From assembly GCA_006386115.1 (NCBI GenBank), contig VFIW01000097.1, positions 1-64,000 on the forward strand: a DNA stretch of 64,000 nucleotides, given 5' to 3'. Of the stretch, positions 62,127 to 64,000 are shown in pieces. The stretch's first letter is position 1. Each line of letters starts with the position of its first letter. Source of the stretch: Globisporangium splendens. Lineage: Eukaryota > Oomycota > Peronosporomycetes > Pythiales > Pythiaceae. The notes beneath the pieces were generated by a model. The model searched no databases, had not been told where the DNA came from, and was given only the letters and a program-made list of their open reading frames with translations. A program made the translations under genes and the position numbers.

Positions 62127-64000
62127 TCACTCCCACTTCGAAATTTGTTTCTCGACGTATTGTATCTTCGATGCACGCGGGTTGATATTTTTGGCTGCAT
62201 CGAATGAGCAAAGTTGGCTTTTGAGCGCATCGAGGTAGTTTGTCACATTTGATTTGGTGTCTGAATCAACCACCTGCCATGCCACCACTTCCAAAACCAC
62301 TTTCAGCACGCCATCGAAACTGCTACGGGACACAGTTCCGTGTCCTCCCCATTTCTTGATTTCGTCTAGCGCGGCCTGGAATCTCGCTTGCACGCGAAGC
62401 TCCTCCAAAGCAGTATCTTGCGGAGCATTGCTGTGCAGAAAGTTGTCGACACGAGCATGCTTGATCTTTAACAGATCTTTCATTTTGGTTTCATGCCTAG
62501 ATGTACGCACAGCGTTAGTCTGTGTCATGTTCACCCTATCAGAGCAGAAGCAGCCAAAATAGTCTCACCCAGCAATCGTTTTTTTCATGGCAACAAAGTG
62601 CGAGCCGGCTTGTATCATGCTCTGGAAAAGCTTCTTTAAGCTGACCAGTTGGGCCGCCGATACCTGTTGACACTCGATACGTTGGTTGACTGCGTCGACA
62701 GCAAATCCGATTTTCAGCAATTCGGGTCGGCACAAGCATTGCTCGGCTCGCTCAGGTTCTTGATTACTTTATGGAGCACTGTGCACAGCCGCCATCAAAT
62801 TGTTGACCTGCGTGTATTTGGTGTCGAGTGCTAAGACGCTGATCCTCTTCGCGACTGACTCGCATTTTTCAACCGCATTTCTCCAACTCTGATCACGTTT
62901 CCAGACCTCTTCCGAGTAACGTTCGGAAGCCACGACGTCTTCCTCGTTTACGTCCAGAAGCAATTTCCGAACTCTACACCAAACAAAAGCATAGGAAGAG
63001 AAACGATCATGATGAGAAGAAACCTTCTCCAAGATCGTCACCACACAGATCTCGAATAGTTAAACAGTACCTCCGGAACGTCGGTCTCAAGGGCAGAAAG
63101 TTCGTATCCAAGTTCAACACGACTGAGGTAAGCGTCGAGACCATCTCCCCTCTCGTCGTCTTTAGCCTGGAACTAGCAAACAAAATCTACAAGGCACCTT
63201 CAAGATTCGTCAAGATTCGATTGCCAACAGTCCTGGCTGACCCCATTTCTTCCAAGTTTGTCAGCGTTGACTGAAGTAACGACGAGAGGTTCCGTTGAGC
63301 TGCTCTGTCGGCTCCAGCTTGATTTTTGATCTCCATGGCCAGGATGATGCACCTGTCAGCTTGTTTTCGTAAACGAATGACGGATTCATCTTCCGCGCTT
63401 TTCACTCATCCATTCAAGTGATCAAGGCACTGGTCTTTCGATTCTGCAGCTGAAGCATCATCGCTGTCGTCCGATGAGTCCACCGATGATGATGACGAGA
63501 AGTCAGACGATGCTTCCCGCTGCTCTGCCTTCCACCGCTTTGATGGTCGCTTTTCGGTCTCCTCACTAGAGAACTGCGCACGCTGTTTGTCTCCAACTCG
63601 TGCCTTCTCCACACACTCCTTCAATTCTTCTTTCTGTTCGCAATGCCACACATGCACAGCAAACCGAAGGTCAAGAGTTTTCTGGTCCACAATTTTTCGT
63701 GTCGGAATAGACGAATAAGCACAGACACGCGTCATCTTGCCTATACGTGCTGGTGAAGCGAGGGTCCCAACCGCAGACTGCGATTGCTCTTGCAGGTCTC
63801 TTCGTACTCGCGATCATCGCCATAACGCTGTCGGTGCGGGCAGCCACGGATCGACCGTCTTCCAACGAGTCGTCCGCCTCCTGCAGCTTCTGCATGGCTG
63901 CCACCGTGTCCTGCATGGCGTCGAGACTCGCGTCGAGGTACTCTCGAAGCAGCGCATTGCTGGCACGCTGCAGCTCTTGTGCGTGGACGCGCGCGAGGAT
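62127..64000 (-). pseudogene. Family X copy with two in-frame stops, 5' end beyond the window
   Basis: The N-terminal helix reads off the window edge (ILARVHAQELQRASNALLRE), so the ATG lies just outside. A linker exon with a Ser/Asp run (SSSSSVDSSDDSDDASAAES) follows. At 63408-63406 an in-frame TGA separates DHLNG from module A, which carries CIILAMEI. After further introns CRVRKLLLDVNEED begins a third part. It meets an in-frame TAA at 62771-62769, beyond which the same frame stays open and family-like (LLKIGFAVDAVNQ). The C-terminal module (SFDGVLKVVLEVVAWQVVDSD) ends at 62127. The frames stay open around both stops, so decay is recent, or readthrough or error must be invoked. Confidence 0.65.

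Overview
The window is eukaryotic and reads as an oomycete chromosome segment (Pythium/Phytophthora-like water mould). The evidence is compact genes on both strands, GT-AG introns mostly about 70-105 nt long, paired START plus FYVE-like zinc-finger proteins of a type abundant in oomycetes, a CYP86-like P450, a Skp1-type GlcNAc-transferase, and a CDKL-type kinase of the kind found in flagellated lineages. The species cannot be fixed from sequence alone. LAYOUT. 1-9127: two tandem copies of one Ty3/Gypsy chromovirus sharing a middle LTR (LTRs 2679-3117 and 8689-9127, 439 bp each). The left copy is cut by the window edge and the right copy is complete. Both carry the same -1 frame break between RNase H and integrase, and the complete copy has an extra small ORF upstream of gag. 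9473-12195: two convergent genes of an unrecognised family (family X below). 12406-16999: CDKL-like kinase with an altered DFG motif, then the U-box cyclophilin PPIL2. 17252-20748: mitochondrial ARM-repeat protein and a GlcNAc-transferase. 21344-24496: decayed bZIP-like gene and a P450. 25403-36098: PSME4/Blm10 proteasome activator, two divergent nuclear proteins flanking a set of phased promoter repeats, C1D/Rrp47, PEX10. 37922-43907: two START/FYVE-like paralogues. 44053-52356: Tc1-type HTH protein, SmB, Yippee protein, SDA1, fatty acyl-CoA reductase. 52658-54034: decayed membrane-protein gene. 54484-64000: a same-strand tandem array of family X. HOW GENES RELATE. Most single-copy genes are housekeeping: splicing (SmB, PPIL2), rRNA processing and ribosome export (C1D, SDA1), proteasome (PSME4), peroxisome import (PEX10) and lipid metabolism (P450, acyl-CoA reductase). 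They are arranged head-to-head or tail-to-tail rather than in pathways. The least explained content is family X: an N-terminal amphipathic helix, an acidic low-complexity linker, one or two helical modules and a C-terminal module preceded by a conserved phase-2 intron. I count four apparently intact genes (9473-11082, 11241-12195, 54484-55907, 58934-61161), one frameshifted locus (56945-58203), one fragment (56322-56944) and one copy with in-frame stops running off the window (62127-64000). Other notable items are five 17-bp repeats spaced at about 2, 3 and 4 helical turns in the divergent promoter at 32320-32470, and a C-terminal helix ending in an ADGQ/IDGQ motif shared by two proteins with unrelated DNA-binding domains (32701-33723 and 44053-44766). 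All exon structures were derived by eye from splice sites and frame closure.
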